Source of the DNA: Jatrophihabitans sp035642535
GTDB lineage: Bacteria; Actinomycetota; Actinomycetes; Mycobacteriales; Jatrophihabitantaceae
Reading direction: 5' to 3'
DNA length: 64,000 nucleotides
NCBI GenBank assembly: GCA_035642535.1
Contig: DASQSE010000019.1
Coordinates: 1 to 64,000 of the forward strand
Shown here: piece by piece, positions 8,786 through 17,157 of the stretch
Numbering within the stretch: the stretch's first letter is position 1
Layout: every line of letters begins with the position of its first letter
Notes under the pieces: model-generated
Database searches by the model: none
The model's input: only the letters and a program-made list of their open reading frames with translations
What the model was told of the DNA's origin: nothing
Position numbers and translations under genes: made by a program

Positions 8786-8986
8786 TCACCAGCGCTCGCG
8801 CCGCAGCAGTCGCACGCCGCCGATGATCAGCAGCCCAGCGACGAGCGCGTAGAACACCGCCACCGGCGAGAAGGTCCGCGATCCGTCCGGCAGCGCGAGC
8901 AACGTGATGACGAACGCGGCGAGCAACATCCCGCGACCGACCTCGTGCGCCCAGCGATCCGGGACAAGCGGCTCGGTTCGGCTCAT
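8786..8986 (-). CDS. Small two-helix membrane protein
   Basis: A 66-residue protein with two hydrophobic stretches (about residues 18-33 and 40-58) and a basic C-terminus (RLLRRERW). The composition (GC-rich third positions, many hydrophobic codons) and compact spacing to the glnA terminator support a real gene. ATG 8986 is preceded by a GGGGGAAA stretch that may act as ribosome-binding site. No family recognised. Confidence 0.55.
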   Translation of the reverse strand: MSRTEPLVPDRWAHEVGRGMLLAAFVITLLALPDGSRTFSPVAVFYALVAGLLIIGGVRLLRRERW

Positions 8987-9048
8987 ATGCTCAGTTTCCC
9001 CCTCAATCGGCGCTCGTGCACCTTTTCCAGAAACGCTCGTGCCTCGTC

Positions 9049-9103
9049 CGTGATCAACACGGCCGAACCGTCGTCAGGCGACGGTTCGCGCCTGTTGATC
9101 ACG
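9049..9103. repeat. Long nested inverted repeat (55 bp)
   Basis: Two nested stems share one axis: outer arms CGTGATCAACA (9049-9059) and TGTTGATCACG (9093-9103), inner arms CGAACCGTCG (9064-9073) and CGACGGTTCG (9079-9088). A symmetric 4 x 4 internal loop separates them and the apical loop is 5 nt. It lies between two small membrane-protein genes and has no T-tract. No second copy was found in the window. Confidence 0.85.
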
Positions 9104-9215
9104 AGTAGGAGAGATGCACAGAGGGAGGTGACCGGGGCGACGCCCGCTGCGTTGGAACGGGAGCCGGCGCGCAGCGACGGGTAGCGACTACTTGGAATGC
9201 TTTGGAGGAGGTCCC

Positions 9216-9368
9216 GTGCTCGCGTTCATCCTGTTCCTGATCATCCTGTGGATAGTCCTGGGCATCATCGGCGCAGTTGTCCACGGCCTGATCTGGCTGC
9301 TCATCATTGCCGCGATCCTGTTCATCGCGACGCTCGTATTCGGCGGCTTTCGCCTCGGCCGAAGATGA
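9216..9368 (+). CDS. 50-residue hydrophobic peptide
   Basis: Too short for most gene callers. A strong Shine-Dalgarno (GGAGGAGG, 9204-9211) precedes GTG 9216. The product is almost entirely hydrophobic (MLAFILFLIILWIVLGIIGA at the start) and ends with basic RLGRR. It spans the membrane once or twice. Similar tiny hydrophobic proteins are common in actinobacteria, without known function. It lies 43 bp upstream of the FUSC-like gene and could be co-transcribed. Confidence 0.7.
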   Translation: MLAFILFLIILWIVLGIIGAVVHGLIWLLIIAAILFIATLVFGGFRLGRR

Positions 9369-9411
9369 CCACTGCGGCCCGCGCCGGTGGTTGTGACCGT
9401 CTGCTGGGTAG

Positions 9412-10677
9412 ATGTTTGGCGTGCCGGAGTTGAACGCGCGGTTCCGTCAGTGGGCCGCAATGGCGCGGCAGCGCGGGCCGGCGACGATCGGGCGGGCACT
9501 CCGGCTCAGCGTGGCCGCCGTCGCGGCATACGGCGTGGCGCTGCTGATTGTCGCCGACCAGCGACCGGTCACGGCTGCGCTCACCGCCCTGCTGATCGTG
9601 CAGGTGACACTCGCCGGCACGCTCTCGGACACGCTCCGGCGCGTGCTGAGCGTGCTCGCCGGTGTCGGCATCGCGATCGGCGTCTCGGCGTCTGCCGGCT
9701 TCACGTGGTGGAGCCTCGGCGCCCTCGTCGTGACCGCCATCCTGGTCGGTCAACTGCTGCGGCTGGGCACGCACCTGCTCGAGGTACCGATCAGCGCGAT
9801 GCTGATCCTCGCGGCCGGTGGCGCCGGATCCGCCGCGACGGACCGCGTCATCGAGACCTTGATCGGCGCCGCCGTGGCCGCCCTGCTCAACCTGGCGGTG
9901 CCGCCGAGCACGCGGACGAAGACGGCGGGCGAGGCCGTCGAGGCGTTCGCGGCCCGACTCGCCGACTTCCTGGAGCGCATCAGTCGCGCGCTGACCGAAG
10001 CGCCGCTGCCGCCCGAGCAGGCGTTCGACTGGCTGCGTGAACTGCGCGAGATCACCGGTGATACGGCACAGGTCGACCGCGTCCTCGCGGAGGCGCAGCA
10101 GAGCCGAAGATTCAACCCGCGCGCCGTCGGGTTGATGGACCCGGTGCCTGACCTGCGCAGCGGACTCGACGCGCTCGAGCACTCCGGCGTGGCACTGCGC
10201 ACCGTGATCCGATCCATCGCAGAAGGCATGCGCGGCGTCATTGCCGGTGGCGCGGACGGCGCAGGGATGTCTGACGCGGAGGTCGAGGTGCGCCGCGCGA
10301 TCGCCGATCTGTTGGCCCGACTCGGCCGGTGCATCGTGGCATTCGGCGCGGTGATCCGGTTCGGCGACGCGGGCGGCGAAGACCTCGCCCAGACCCTCGC
10401 CGCCGCGCGCGAAGCGCACGCGCACCTGGCCGAACTGCTGCTCATCGATCTGCGCGAGACGACTGCGCTGTGGCAGGTGCACGGTTCCTTGCTCGCCGCC
10501 GTGGAGCGCGTGCTCGCCGAGCTGGACGTCGAAGAGCTCGCCCGCACGCGAGAGGAGCGTCGCAGCGACGCGCTCGCCCGTGCGCGAACGACCACACAGG
10601 CCGCGCAGCGGTTGCGCTCGCACGCGCGTAGCGTCGTGGTGCAGAACCCGCGCATAAGGCCGTACCGGCGGAGATGA
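9412..10677 (+). CDS. FUSC-like / aromatic acid exporter family membrane protein
   Basis: A 421-residue protein with an N-terminal membrane half and a cytoplasmic helical C-terminal half. Hydrophobic helices fall at about residues 30-50, 55-75, 80-105 and 105-165, with a conserved patch RPVTAALTALLIVQVTLAGT typical of FUSC/aromatic acid exporter N-domains. From about residue 175 onward the sequence is Ala/Arg/Glu-rich and helical. It is about half the length of classical AaeB or YccS proteins, as is normal for actinobacterial members. Start ATG 9412; GTG 9421 is an alternative. Substrate unknown. Confidence 0.82.
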   Translation: MFGVPELNARFRQWAAMARQRGPATIGRALRLSVAAVAAYGVALLIVADQRPVTAALTALLIVQVTLAGTLSDTLRRVLSVLAGVGIAIGVSASAGFTWWSLGALVVTAILVGQLLRLGTHLLEVPISAMLILAAGGAGSAATDRVIETLIGAAVAALLNLAVPPSTRTKTAGEAVEAFAARLADFLERISRALTEAPLPPEQAFDWLRELREITGDTAQVDRVLAEAQQSRRFNPRAVGLMDPVPDLRSGLDALEHSGVALRTVIRSIAEGMRGVIAGGADGAGMSDAEVEVRRAIADLLARLGRCIVAFGAVIRFGDAGGEDLAQTLAAAREAHAHLAELLLIDLRETTALWQVHGSLLAAVERVLAELDVEELARTREERRSDALARARTTTQAAQRLRSHARSVVVQNPRIRPYRRR

Positions 10678-10861
10678 TCCTCGGGTAAGCAGCATCGCGT
10701 GCTCCCGATGTACTTGCCGTGGCGGTGTTCCAAGCAGCCGTCGTCCCGCAGCGCGACCGCTCGGTGCGGGCTCCGTCGCCCAGCTGAACGCGCCAGATGG
10801 GTAGGACCTGGATAGCGGGGTTCATCGGGGACCCGGAAACCGTGGAAGGCGCGATCTGATC

Positions 10862-11353
10862 ATGGGATTGATGGGACGGACCCTGGCCAAAGGCCTCGGC
10901 GCCGGCGCGGCCGGTACGACTGCGCTCAACGCCGTGACCTATGCGGACATGGCACTGCGCGGACGCGGGCCGAGCGAGTTGCCGCAGCAGTCGATCGAGC
11001 ACCTGGCCGGGCAGTTCGGGGTCAACATTCCCGGTGCCGGGGAGACGCGAGACCATCGCGTCGAGGCATTCGGCGCGCTCGGCGGGCTGGGTACCGGCCT
11101 CCTCATCGGAGTCGCGGCGGCGGCCTTCGGGCCGATCACCCGACGCTTGCCGGTGCCGTTGGCCAGCCTGCTGATCGGCGGGTCCGCGATGGCGATGACT
11201 GATGTGCCGATGAGCAAACTCGGTCTCACGGATCCACAGAAGTGGTCGGCCTCCGACTGGCTGGCCGACGCGCTGCCGCACCTCGCTTACGGCGTGGTGA
11301 CGGCCGCGATGCTGCGCCGCATCGGCGGGCGCGGAGCGGGCGTCCGGAAATGA
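10862..11353 (+). CDS. Conserved hypothetical membrane protein
   Basis: A 163-residue protein starting at ATG 10862, with Gly/Ala-rich hydrophobic segments at about residues 5-25, 75-95, 100-120 and near the C-terminus. A polar central part, PSELPQQSIEHLAGQFGV, lies between the first and second helices. No function is assigned. The stop TGA overlaps the next start in an ATGA, so the following SRPBCC protein is probably translated by coupling. The 184-bp gap upstream holds only a weak hairpin (CCCGCA / TGCGGG near 10757-10782). Confidence 0.75.
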   Translation: MGLMGRTLAKGLGAGAAGTTALNAVTYADMALRGRGPSELPQQSIEHLAGQFGVNIPGAGETRDHRVEAFGALGGLGTGLLIGVAAAAFGPITRRLPVPLASLLIGGSAMAMTDVPMSKLGLTDPQKWSASDWLADALPHLAYGVVTAAMLRRIGGRGAGVRK

Positions 11354-11850
11354 CGAAGGAACCGCTGCCGGGTCGGGGCAAGGAGCGGCAACTGACAACG
11401 GTCGAGCGGCGGATCGAAGCACCGGTCGAGCAAGTGTTCGGCACGCTGGCGGACCCGTGGCTGATTCCGGTGTGGGTCGTCGGCGCAACGCACATTCGAA
11501 ACGTCGACGCCGAATGGCCCGCCCCGCACTCGCGGATCCACCATCAAGTCGGGGCTTGGCCGTTGTCGATCTCGGACAGCACGGCAGTGGTCCGGTACGA
11601 GGAGCCGTCGGTCCTCGTGCTCCAGGGCCGCGCCTGGCCGATCGGCGAGGTGCGCATCGAGCTCACCGTCCAGCCGGACGGTGCCGGCTCGCTGGTGCGG
11701 ATGGGCGAGGCGCCGACGTACGGGACGGCGCGGATTCTCGACAACCCGCTGCAACGCAAACTGCTCGCGGCACGCAACCGCGAGTCGTTGGCGCGCCTCG
11801 CGGCGGTGGCGGAGAACCGGCGGCCCGTTCCGGCTATGCCTCAGCGGTAG
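11350..11850 (+). CDS. SRPBCC (START-like) domain protein
   Basis: A 166-residue protein with the Bet v1/SRPBCC pattern: opening strand VERRIEAPVEQVFGTLADP, then WVVGATHIRNVDAEWPA, and strands RIHHQVGAWPLSI and VRIELTVQPDGAGSLVRM. Such proteins bind hydrophobic ligands in a helix-grip cavity. ATG 11350 overlaps the upstream stop (ATGA), indicating coupling with the membrane protein. The 3' end overlaps the convergent oxidoreductase gene by 10 bp. Ligand unknown. Confidence 0.88.
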   Translation: MTKEPLPGRGKERQLTTVERRIEAPVEQVFGTLADPWLIPVWVVGATHIRNVDAEWPAPHSRIHHQVGAWPLSISDSTAVVRYEEPSVLVLQGRAWPIGEVRIELTVQPDGAGSLVRMGEAPTYGTARILDNPLQRKLLAARNRESLARLAAVAENRRPVPAMPQR

Positions 11851-13427
11851 ATGCGCGCGAAGGCGAAGTCGATCAGCCGTCGCCCGGCCAGTCCTGTCGG
11901 GCCGGCCCGGCGGATCGCCGCACGCGCGGCGTTCGCGCCCGGCGCGCCGTGCACACCTCCGCCGGGATGGGCGGCCGCACCGGCGAGATAGAGGCCGTCG
12001 ATCGGTGTCTCGGACCGCCCGAGACCCGGAGTCGGTCGGAAGATCAACTGCTGGTGGATGTTCGCCGTCCCGCAGTTGACGGCACCGCCGACGAGGTTCA
12101 CCTCCGAGGCCTCCAGGTCGGCCGGAGACAGCAGCCGTCGCTCGATCACCGCACGACGGAATCCCGGCGCGTGCTGCTCGATGGTGTCCTCGACGAGCTC
12201 GGCGTGTTCGTGGATCTCGTCCGGGGTCCGGACGGAACCGATCGGCACGTGCGTGTACGCCCACGCCGACTCGGTGCCCGCGGGCGAGCGACTCGGGTCC
12301 GAAGTCGTCATCTGACCGAGCACGATGAACGGCCGGCGCGGCAGTTCCCGCGTGGCGAGCGCCGCCGAGTAATGCGTCAGGCCGTTCATGTCGACGCCGA
12401 GGTGCACCGTGCCGGCTCGGCGGGCGTGGGCATTCGTCCACGGAATCGGGCCGGACAACACCCAGTCAATCTTCATCGTCGAGCTGTCCCATTGGAAGCG
12501 TTGCAGGTCCTCGTGCAGGCGATTCGGGAGCACGGCGGGGTCGAGCATGTCGCCGTACAGGGCAGGCGCAGAGACGTCGGCCAGGACGGTATGCGTCGGG
12601 ATGCGCTCACCACTGTCGAGTTCCACCGCGACCACCGCGCCGCCGGACACGTGGATGCGCCGCACCGATGCACTCGTGCGTACCGAACCTCCGGCCTTCT
12701 CGAGACGGTGGACGAGCGCGTCGATGAGCGCACTCGAACCGCCGGCCGGTACCGGGAAGCCGACCGTCTGACCGAGCATGGCGAGCAGCCATCCGTAGAT
12801 CGCGCTCCCGGCGGTCTCGGGTGGCAGGTCCGTGTGCAGCGCGTTGCCGGCAAGCAGCAATCGCGCGCCCTCGCCGCCGAACAACTCGTCGCCGGCGCGC
12901 CGCACCGGCTGCATCGCGAAGCGCACGAAGCGCAGCAGGTCGGCAGTGCCGAAGCGGCGCGCGAGCGCTACGCCGGATCGCAGCGGCGGGAAGGGAGTGA
13001 ACAGCGCACGCAGCAGCGGCTGCTCGATGTTGCGGAATTGCTCCAGCAGTTGCGCCCAGGCCTTTCCGTCGCCTGCGGCGAATTCGTCCAGCGACGCGGC
13101 CGTTGTATCGAGATCGCGCGACAACAGCGCGGCGCGGTCGTCGGGCAACACGTGCGCGAGCACCGCCGGGGCGTGCGACCAGCGCAGACCGTGCGCCGGT
13201 AGGTCGAGAGCGGAGAGCACCGGCGAGGCCGCCCCGAGCGGATAGAACGCGCTGTACCGGTCGGTGACGAAATCCGGATGCAGCGAGCGGTCGGAGAAGA
13301 CCGCGCCGCCGAGCCGATCAGTGCGTTCGAGGACGAGGACATCCCAACCGGCGTCGGCGAGCAGGTTTGCCGAGACCAATCCGTTGTGTCCGGCCCCGAT
13401 CACGATCGCCTGACGTGACTTACTCAC
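11841..13427 (-). CDS. NAD(P)/FAD-dependent oxidoreductase, phytoene desaturase/PYROXD2-like
   Basis: A 528-residue flavoprotein. The N-terminal Rossmann dinucleotide motif is VIGAGHNGLVSANLLADAG, followed by ERTDRLGGAVFSD, a flavin-contact stretch typical of the CrtI/PYROXD2 family. The C-terminus has the second FAD segment GLYLAGAAAHPGGGVHGAPG. No carotenoid genes flank it, so carotenoid desaturation is not supported; the PYROXD2-like reading is more cautious. It is convergent with the SRPBCC gene and transcribed toward it. Confidence 0.9.
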   Translation of the reverse strand: MSKSRQAIVIGAGHNGLVSANLLADAGWDVLVLERTDRLGGAVFSDRSLHPDFVTDRYSAFYPLGAASPVLSALDLPAHGLRWSHAPAVLAHVLPDDRAALLSRDLDTTAASLDEFAAGDGKAWAQLLEQFRNIEQPLLRALFTPFPPLRSGVALARRFGTADLLRFVRFAMQPVRRAGDELFGGEGARLLLAGNALHTDLPPETAGSAIYGWLLAMLGQTVGFPVPAGGSSALIDALVHRLEKAGGSVRTSASVRRIHVSGGAVVAVELDSGERIPTHTVLADVSAPALYGDMLDPAVLPNRLHEDLQRFQWDSSTMKIDWVLSGPIPWTNAHARRAGTVHLGVDMNGLTHYSAALATRELPRRPFIVLGQMTTSDPSRSPAGTESAWAYTHVPIGSVRTPDEIHEHAELVEDTIEQHAPGFRRAVIERRLLSPADLEASEVNLVGGAVNCGTANIHQQLIFRPTPGLGRSETPIDGLYLAGAAAHPGGGVHGAPGANAARAAIRRAGPTGLAGRRLIDFAFARIYR

Positions 13428-13526
13428 TTTCCGTGCTTACCCAGCCGCCACCCGTGCTGCACGCCGCCGGTGACCACCGCAACCCGGCACCGGGGCGGGA
13501 ACCGTGTTACGCGCCATCCGGGTACC

Positions 13527-14546
13527 TCATGCGATGTCGATCAGCACCTTGCCGACGGCGCCGGACTCGACCGCGGCATGCGCGTCGGCGGCCCGTTCGA
13601 GCGGGAAGTGGTGCAGCGGCAGCCCGACCTCTTCGCCGACGCGGACGGCGCCCTCGGTCACGGCCGCGGTGACGTCCTCGACCGCGTGCGCCTTCGCGGC
13701 GGTCGGGACGGTGTAGAGCAGCACGAACTGCCAGCGGGCGTTGACCTGCATCATCGGCCGGATCGGCACGACCAGTTGATCGTCGGGCGTGCCGGCGTAG
13801 ACGGCGACGGCACCGTCCGCGCGGAGTAGCTGCGCGTCGAGTGCGGCGTTCTGCGCGGCGGCCACCTCCACGACGACGTCGACGCCGCCCGGCGCAACTC
13901 GCCGGACCTCGTCGGCGACGTCCTGCCGCTTGTAGTCGATAACCTGGTCGGCACCGGCGGCCGCGGCCAGTTGGGCCTTCTGCGCGCTGCTGACCGTCGC
14001 GATCACGACGGCGTCCGACCAGTGCGCCAGCTGGATCGCCGCGTGTCCGACCGCACCCGCGCCGCCGGACACCAGGACGACGTGGCCGACAAGCGCGCCG
14101 GGGCCGAGCCGGGACGGGCCGCGCGCGGCGATCGTCAGGCAGCGGTGCGCGGTCAGGTACGGCACGCCGAGGTTGGCGCCGAGGTCGAACGACGCGGCGT
14201 CCGGCAGCGGAACGACCTGCCGACGCGGCAGCAACGCGTACTCCTGTGCAGTGCCCTCCGGTCGGCCGTGCGCGGCCTCCCACACCCACACGCGCAGCCC
14301 GAGCAACGCCTGCTCTACGCCCTCGCCCACTGCATCCACCACGCCGGCACCGTCCTGGTTCGGCACCTGCGGCGGGTCGACCGGGCTGCCCGGCGCGCTG
14401 CCGCCGCGCGCCTTCCAATCGGTCGGGTTCACGCCGGAGCGATGGATACGTACCCGTACCTCGCCCGGGCCCGGATCGGTCAGCGGGCGGTCGTCGAGTT
14501 CGAGGACGTCCGGACCGCCCGTCCTGCGATAGGTCACGGCACGCAA
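13527..14546 (-). CDS. Zinc-independent medium-chain reductase (quinone oxidoreductase-like)
   Basis: A 339-residue MDR-superfamily enzyme. TTG 14546 was chosen because GGAGGGGATGCG lies just upstream and the protein then begins LRAVTYRRTGGPDVLEL, the usual family start. It has the N-terminal GroES-like fold (GEVRVRIHRSGVNPTDWKAR) and a nucleotide-binding motif, VLVSGGAGAVGHAAIQLA, with an AGADQVIDYK segment after it. No structural-zinc cysteine cluster is seen, which matches zeta-crystallin-type quinone reductases that use NADPH. It is divergent from the deacetylase gene. Confidence 0.9.
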   Translation of the reverse strand: MRAVTYRRTGGPDVLELDDRPLTDPGPGEVRVRIHRSGVNPTDWKARGGSAPGSPVDPPQVPNQDGAGVVDAVGEGVEQALLGLRVWVWEAAHGRPEGTAQEYALLPRRQVVPLPDAASFDLGANLGVPYLTAHRCLTIAARGPSRLGPGALVGHVVLVSGGAGAVGHAAIQLAHWSDAVVIATVSSAQKAQLAAAAGADQVIDYKRQDVADEVRRVAPGGVDVVVEVAAAQNAALDAQLLRADGAVAVYAGTPDDQLVVPIRPMMQVNARWQFVLLYTVPTAAKAHAVEDVTAAVTEGAVRVGEEVGLPLHHFPLERAADAHAAVESGAVGKVLIDIA

Positions 14547-14696
14547 CGCATCCCCTCCTTCCAGGTTCTCTCCGGACGGCCTACCCGTCGAGAGCGCGCG
14601 TCGAATCAAGTCAGGCCGAAGGTCCCGCAACGCCGAGCAGCTGCGCCCTGTCGTATCGGGTGGCACGAGCAGAAGCTAGACCCACGGGGGGTCATC

Positions 14697-15704
14697 ATGA
14701 GGCGGCGCGTTCGGAATGTTTGCGGCGTGGTCGCCGCAGCCTGCAGCGTTCTTCTGCCCGCGGTCGGAACCTCGCCCGTACCGGCACTCGCGGCGACGAC
14801 GGTGATCGCTTGCCCGCACGCCGCGTACGGCGTTCGCTACTACGCGCCCGGCGCCGGCAAGACCGTCGCACTAACCTTCGACGACGGACCGGGTCGCAGC
14901 ACGACGCCGATTCTGCGGGAGCTCGCCCGAGAGCACGTCGAGGCGACGTTCTTCAACCTAGGCCTGTATGAGGCGCAGAGCCCGAAGAAGGTACGCACCG
15001 AGGACCACACCGGATTCGCCCTCGGTGACCACACCTGGGATCACCCGGACCTGACGCTGATGTCGCGCAAGCAGCAGGCCCGCGAGATCGATCGGGAGCG
15101 ACGCAAGCAGGCGTCGATCACCGGCGCCTATCCGTGCATGCTGCGTCCGCCGTACGGCAACTACAACTCGGCGACCCTGCGTCTCGCACAGCGCCGCGGC
15201 ATGCGCGTCTGGTACTGGTCCGTGGACACCGAGGACTGGAAGGCGAGCGGCTCGGACGACGCGTCCTGGATCAAGCGCATCGTCGCGCGCGCCGAGGCAG
15301 GCGGCACGATGCGGCACCCGGTGATCCTCATGCACAACCAGATCGGCGGTAACCCGGCCACCGTCGACGCCCTGCCGACGATCATCAAGTACTACAAGTC
15401 GCACGGTTACCGGTTCGTCGACCTCTACGGCCGCACCGGCCACCCGGTCATCCGGCACATCTCGCCCGCCGCAGGGCCGGCCGCCGGCGGAACCCGAGTC
15501 ACGATCACCGGGCACGACTTCCGCGGCGTCCGGCGCGTCGTGTTCGGGCGCTCGGCCGGCACCAAGCTCCAGGTCGAGTCGGGGCGCAAACTGCTGGTGA
15601 CCAGCCCCCGGCACGCGGCCGGCCGGGTGCACCTGCGCATCGTCACGACGTTCGGCACCTCGCCGAAACGAGCCCGCGACATGTTCCGCTTCCGCGCCGC
15701 ATGA
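14697..15704 (+). CDS. Secreted polysaccharide deacetylase (NodB/CE4) with C-terminal IPT/TIG domain
   Basis: A 335-residue exported protein; ATG 14697 gives a signal peptide (MRRRVRNVCGVVAAACSVLL, cleavage near ALAA). The NodB domain (about residues 45-245) has motif 1 TFDDGP, the metal histidines in DHTWDHPDL, motif 3 RPPYGNYN, motif 4 (DTEDW) and a final LMHN. It likely removes N- or O-acetyl groups from a cell-wall or environmental polysaccharide. Residues about 250-335 resemble an IPT/TIG beta-sandwich (ISPAAGPAAGGTRVTITG), probably for binding. The chitin locus lies 1.5 kb downstream, so acetylated amino-sugar polymers are plausible substrates. Confidence 0.92.
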   Translation: MRRRVRNVCGVVAAACSVLLPAVGTSPVPALAATTVIACPHAAYGVRYYAPGAGKTVALTFDDGPGRSTTPILRELAREHVEATFFNLGLYEAQSPKKVRTEDHTGFALGDHTWDHPDLTLMSRKQQAREIDRERRKQASITGAYPCMLRPPYGNYNSATLRLAQRRGMRVWYWSVDTEDWKASGSDDASWIKRIVARAEAGGTMRHPVILMHNQIGGNPATVDALPTIIKYYKSHGYRFVDLYGRTGHPVIRHISPAAGPAAGGTRVTITGHDFRGVRRVVFGRSAGTKLQVESGRKLLVTSPRHAAGRVHLRIVTTFGTSPKRARDMFRFRAA

Positions 15705-15824
15705 GGTGGTGCTTCGACGAGCTCGTAGGCTGATCAACGGGTCGTAGGTTGCCGATCGGGAGTGGGCCGCGCAGTCATGGACGACATGCCGCCTCGGTCG
15801 TACGGCCAGCTGATCGAGACGACT

Positions 15825-16601
15825 ATGCGAATCGTCACCTGGAACGTCTGGGGCCGGTACGGTCCGTGGCAGCAGCGCGAGGCGGCGATCATCGCGACCT
15901 TGCGAGACGCGCGTCCCGACATCGTCGTGCTCACCGAGTCGTGGGCCAAGGGCGAGGACAGCCAGTGCGCCCGCCTGGCCGATCCGCTCGGCCTGCCGCA
16001 TCACTGCTTTACCGGGCTGCCGGCGCAAGAGGACGAGGCGGCCCTGTCCGGGGTCGCCGTGTTGTCTCGCTGGCCGGTGCGGCGCGAGGCAAACCTCGCC
16101 TTCGGCAGTGCCGCTCGCGCGCAGTTCGCCGAACTGTCCGGTCCGCGGGGCCCGATCCAGGTCTACGGCGTGGCGATGGACGCCTGGTGGCTCGACGAGA
16201 GCCAAGCCCGTCAACACGCGGTGCGTGGGCTGCTCGCCCACCTCGGCCAGGCTCAGGACGAGCGGGCCGCGCTGATCGTGTGCGGCGATTTCAACGCCGA
16301 CCCGGCGAGCGACGAGATCCGGATGCTCACCGGCCGCACTACTGCGCCCGTCCCGGGCCTGTCGTTCTGTGACGCGTGGGAGATGGCCGGCGCACCGACT
16401 CCGGGCCATACCTGGGCGAACGACAACCCCTGGGCCACCGCGCTCCTGTGGCCGAACCGCCGGATCGACTACATCTTCTCCGCCGCGCCGCGGCCCGGCG
16501 GCGCAGGTCATGCGGTGCGTACGGCGCTACTCGGCACCGACCCCGTTGACGACATCTACCCTTCGGACCACTACGCGCTGCAAGCCGACCTCCGCTACTG
16601 A
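15825..16601 (+). CDS. Endonuclease/exonuclease/phosphatase (EEP) family protein
   Basis: A 258-residue hydrolase of the EEP fold. It shows MRIVTWNVWGRYG (metal/phosphate Asn), DIVVLTESW (Glu), CGDFNADPAS (catalytic Asp/Asn), RIDYIFSA and the C-terminal YPSDHYALQADL with the catalytic His. ATG 15825 fits homologues that begin at the first strand; earlier in-frame starts (15762, 15777) add a tail without recognisable features. No signal peptide. The exact substrate (DNA, phospholipid or sugar phosphate) cannot be told from sequence. Confidence 0.9.
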   Translation: MRIVTWNVWGRYGPWQQREAAIIATLRDARPDIVVLTESWAKGEDSQCARLADPLGLPHHCFTGLPAQEDEAALSGVAVLSRWPVRREANLAFGSAARAQFAELSGPRGPIQVYGVAMDAWWLDESQARQHAVRGLLAHLGQAQDERAALIVCGDFNADPASDEIRMLTGRTTAPVPGLSFCDAWEMAGAPTPGHTWANDNPWATALLWPNRRIDYIFSAAPRPGGAGHAVRTALLGTDPVDDIYPSDHYALQADLRY

Positions 16602-16606
16602 CGGTT

Positions 16607-16658
16607 CGAGTTGTCCGCCCTTCGTGGCGTGTGCACGTACTGACGGGCGGACAACTCG
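16607..16658. repeat. Intergenic hairpin repeat, family A copy 1
   Basis: Perfect 14-bp inverted repeat, CGAGTTGTCCGCCC (16607-16620) and GGGCGGACAACTCG (16645-16658), with a 24-nt loop. It lies in the 69-bp gap between two convergent genes. The same arms and the start of the loop occur twice more near 36.8-36.9 kb. There is no T-tract, so it is not a textbook terminator. Confidence 0.92.
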
Positions 16659-16670
16659 GTGAGAGAGGCG

Positions 16671-17087
16671 TCAGTCCATCCGTTGGCCGAGCCCGAGCAT
16701 GTTCCCCTCGCTGTCGCGGAACCACGCGGCCCGCTCGCCGACGCCGCCGTCCGACGGATAGTTCCCCGCAACGTCGGCAATGCCGTTCACGGTCGTCAGA
16801 CCCGGAACGCGGACGTCCTCGAACACGACACCGCGCTCGCGCAGTTCGGCGACGGCTGCTTCGATGTCGTCGACGCGCCAGCCCAGCTGGGTGTGTTCAC
16901 CGGATGGTCGGCCGCTCGTTGCGAAGAGCGCGAAGATCGTGCTCCCGCATCGGTATTTCAGCCCGCCCGGCCGCTCCTCGGCCGGCTCCAGGCCGAGCTT
17001 GTCCGCGTACCACGCCCGGGCCCGCTCGAGATCCTGCGCGGGCAGCCGAGCGGCGACGTCGCTGCGTGCGAGCACCGTCACGTCCAT
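16671..17087 (-). CDS. VOC-family (glyoxalase/bleomycin-resistance-like) protein
   Basis: A 138-residue vicinal-oxygen-chelate protein: two beta-alpha-beta-beta-beta units, first ARLPAQDLERARAWYADKLG, second WRVDDIEAAVAELRERGVVFED and the C-terminal WFRDSEGNMLGL. Typical members are metal-dependent lyases, dioxygenases or binding proteins; substrate is not predictable. ATG 17087 is preceded by a GGAGG-like stretch. A 15-bp palindrome (CCTACCTAAGGTAGG) lies 18 bp upstream of the start and may be an operator. Confidence 0.9.
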   Translation of the reverse strand: MDVTVLARSDVAARLPAQDLERARAWYADKLGLEPAEERPGGLKYRCGSTIFALFATSGRPSGEHTQLGWRVDDIEAAVAELRERGVVFEDVRVPGLTTVNGIADVAGNYPSDGGVGERAAWFRDSEGNMLGLGQRMD

Positions 17088-17104
17088 CTCCCTCCGGTGG
17101 GTTG

Positions 17105-17119
17105 CCTACCTAAGGTAGG
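17105..17119. promoter_or_regulatory. 15-bp palindrome upstream of VOC gene
   Basis: CCTACCT-A-AGGTAGG, a perfect 7+1+7 inverted repeat 18-32 bp upstream of the VOC start. Its placement suits a repressor operator. A similar core (TACCTAAAGGTA) occurs at 44154-44171. Confidence 0.5.
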
Positions 17120-17157
17120 ACGGCCACCGCAGGCCGAACTCATCGCAGCGTCGTGCG

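Noticed and set aside
11841..13427. Carotenoid desaturase CrtI
   Set aside because: The fold matches, but no crtB, crtE or other carotenoid gene is near; PYROXD2-like oxidoreductase is the safer call.
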